From NCBI GenBank assembly GCA_021814355.1, contig JAKAIJ010000157.1:1-6156 (forward strand): 6,156 nt of DNA. The letters are read 5' to 3'. The position numbers and the translations under genes are program-made. Position 1 is the stretch's first letter; each line of letters starts with the position of its first letter. This stretch comes from Acidobacteriota bacterium (GTDB lineage Bacteria > Acidobacteriota > UBA4820 > DSQY01). Of the stretch, positions 5,597 through 6,156 are shown piece by piece. The notes beneath the pieces were generated by a model. The model made no database searches. It was not told the origin of the DNA and worked only from the letters and a program-made list of their open reading frames with translations.

Positions 5597-5813
5597 CGCT
5601 CTGCGCCGGGCGAGCAGGGCGAGGCGGCCGACCGCAGGCAGGCTGCGGGCTTGCCGCCTGTCGAGGGAGGCCAACAAAGCCATGCGACGCCCGCCGCGAG
5701 CGCCCGAAGGGACGGGGCCATCCGCGCGCCTGGCTGCGTCAGCTCGCTCATCCGATGGTCTCCGGCATCGCCCTTCGCTCGCTTCCTTGCCATCCATCGC
5801 GGCTGGCCTCCGT

Positions 5814-5847
5814 CGCGACCATGCCTTATTTCTGAGATGGGTTCTAG
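5814..5847 (-). repeat. Right terminal inverted repeat of the element
   Basis: On the minus strand it begins CTAGAACCC and shares the TCTCA, AAATA and GGC blocks with the left end. It is 50 bases from the stop codon of the TonB-like gene. The degree of divergence (3 of 25 outer bases) suggests the two ends have begun to drift or pair imperfectly by design. Confidence 0.75.
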
Positions 5848-5897
5848 TCCTCTTGTTTTGGTTTCTGCCTCTTCCAAAATCGCCCTGGCCTTCCGGA
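5848..5897 (-). other. Short spacer after the TonB-like gene with a weak dyad
   Basis: TTTTGG (5856-5861) and CCAAAA (5874-5879) form a 6-bp inverted repeat with a 12-base loop. There is no T-tract on the minus strand, so termination of the TonB-like gene here is uncertain. No convincing -35/-10 pair for glnA was found in these 50 bases. Confidence 0.3.
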
Positions 5898-6156
5898 TTA
5901 TTTCTTGATCTCCAGGCGGACGGGGAAGGTCATCCTCGTCTTGACGGGGACGCCCTCCTTGATCGCCGGCGAGTAGCGCATCTGCCGCGCCGCCTTCGCC
6001 AGGGCCTCCCCCATCCCGTAGTCCGGGTTGAGCCCCTTCACGACCCGCGCGCCGGTCACCGCGCCCGTCTCGTCAATGTCCACCTCCAGGTAGATCGTGC
6101 CCTGGAGCCGGTTCACCCGCGCCTGCGGCGTGTACTCGACGGAGAGTCCGGCGGAC
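5898..6156 (-). CDS. TonB-type energy transducer, C-terminal domain (5' end outside the window)
   Basis: TonB-like proteins span the periplasm and pass energy from the ExbB-ExbD motor to outer-membrane receptors. Only the last 85 codons are present. The frame is open to the window edge at 6156 and stops with TAA at 5900-5898. The fragment matches the TonB C-terminal domain: YTPQARVNRLQGTIYLEVDI, then DETGAVTGARVVKGL, a helix GMGEALAKAARQMRYSPAI, and KEGVPVKTRMTFPVRLEIKK. These correspond to the family pattern of a YP..A...G..G.V...V.I start, a D..G.V....V strand and a final W/Y.F.PA...G.PV stretch. The N-terminal membrane anchor and Pro-rich spacer, if present, lie outside. Many bacteria use this domain in proteins other than canonical TonB, so the full architecture is undetermined. 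A GTG at 6116 is internal to the domain and not a credible start. Confidence 0.88.
   Translation of the reverse strand, partial: SAGLSVEYTPQARVNRLQGTIYLEVDIDETGAVTGARVVKGLNPDYGMGEALAKAARQMRYSPAIKEGVPVKTRMTFPVRLEIKK

Larger units (their letters stand above)
5563..5847. mobile_element. 285-bp MITE-like element with CTAG-ended terminal inverted repeats
   Basis: The ends are inverted copies of each other: 5563-5587 and the reverse complement of 5823-5847 match at 22 of 25 positions, and 28 of 34 if extended inward to 5596/5814. Both ends are CTAG, which is palindromic, so it may be a 4-bp target duplication or part of the repeats. No transposase fits inside; open frames there are short and unlike any family I know. 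The interior is very GC-rich and structured. CCGCAG/CTGCGG (5632-5637, 5643-5648) form a hairpin. A long imperfect arm pairs 5696-5722 with 5754-5782 and is capped by GCTG/CAGC (5733-5736, 5740-5743). It fills most of the 354-base gap between the TonB-like gene and glnA. I infer a non-autonomous transposable or dispersed palindromic repeat; a structured leader of glnA is the alternative. Copy number is unknown. Confidence 0.65.

Noticed and set aside
5544..5897. Sigma54 promoter or NtrC sites for glnA
   Set aside because: I looked for TGGCAC-N5-TTGC on the minus strand and saw no acceptable match, and no clear sigma70 pair either. Nothing can be claimed about the glnA promoter position.
5575..5908. 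Open frames of 85-100 codons on both strands across the CTAG-ended element
   Set aside because: They overlap each other on opposite strands, run through the terminal repeats and hairpins, lack ribosome sites and resemble no protein family. Long open frames are expected by chance in such GC-rich DNA.

Overview
The window is GC-rich, densely coded bacterial chromosome that looks like housekeeping sequence. A TonB-type energy transducer fragment and a YdbL/DUF1318 exported protein point to a Gram-negative (two-membrane) organism. High GC, a family-4 [4Fe-4S] uracil-DNA glycosylase next to coaBC, and intergenic 'CACAGAG' repeats would fit Acidobacteriota or a former deltaproteobacterial lineage. 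That placement is a guess, because no rRNA or other decisive marker is present.

Left block, plus strand (1-2965): the C-terminal third of aspS (aspartyl-tRNA synthetase, cut by the window edge), a 97-base gap holding an inverted array of 9-nt repeats, and then a tightly overlapping run. The run is coaBC (coenzyme A synthesis), a family-4 uracil-DNA glycosylase overlapping it by 11 bases, and a 72-residue two-helix membrane protein overlapping the glycosylase by 4 bases (GTGA). These three are probably translationally coupled.

Middle (2944-3427): a strong GC hairpin overlaps the stop of the membrane protein gene and serves as the convergence point. Facing it on the minus strand is a 65-residue proline-rich basic protein of unknown function. 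It has its own near-consensus sigma70 promoter (TTGACA, 17 bases, TATATT, with an A/T-rich stretch upstream), a good Shine-Dalgarno, and an operator-like dyad over the -10 box. Further right is a minus-strand terminator that closes the next transcription unit.

Right block, minus strand (3428-6156): the C-terminal domain of a TonB-like protein (cut by the edge), a 354-base gap, glnA (type I glutamine synthetase with the adenylylation tyrosine) and a DUF1318 lipoprotein-like gene 61 bases downstream of glnA. Most of the gap is a 285-bp element with about 34-bp imperfect terminal inverted repeats ending in CTAG and long internal hairpins. It looks like a MITE-like or non-autonomous repeat that ends 19 bases before the glnA start codon.

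No CRISPR array, tRNA, rRNA, transposase or defence genes were seen. The items most worth following up are the CTAG-ended element before glnA and the small proline-rich gene with its promoter/operator.
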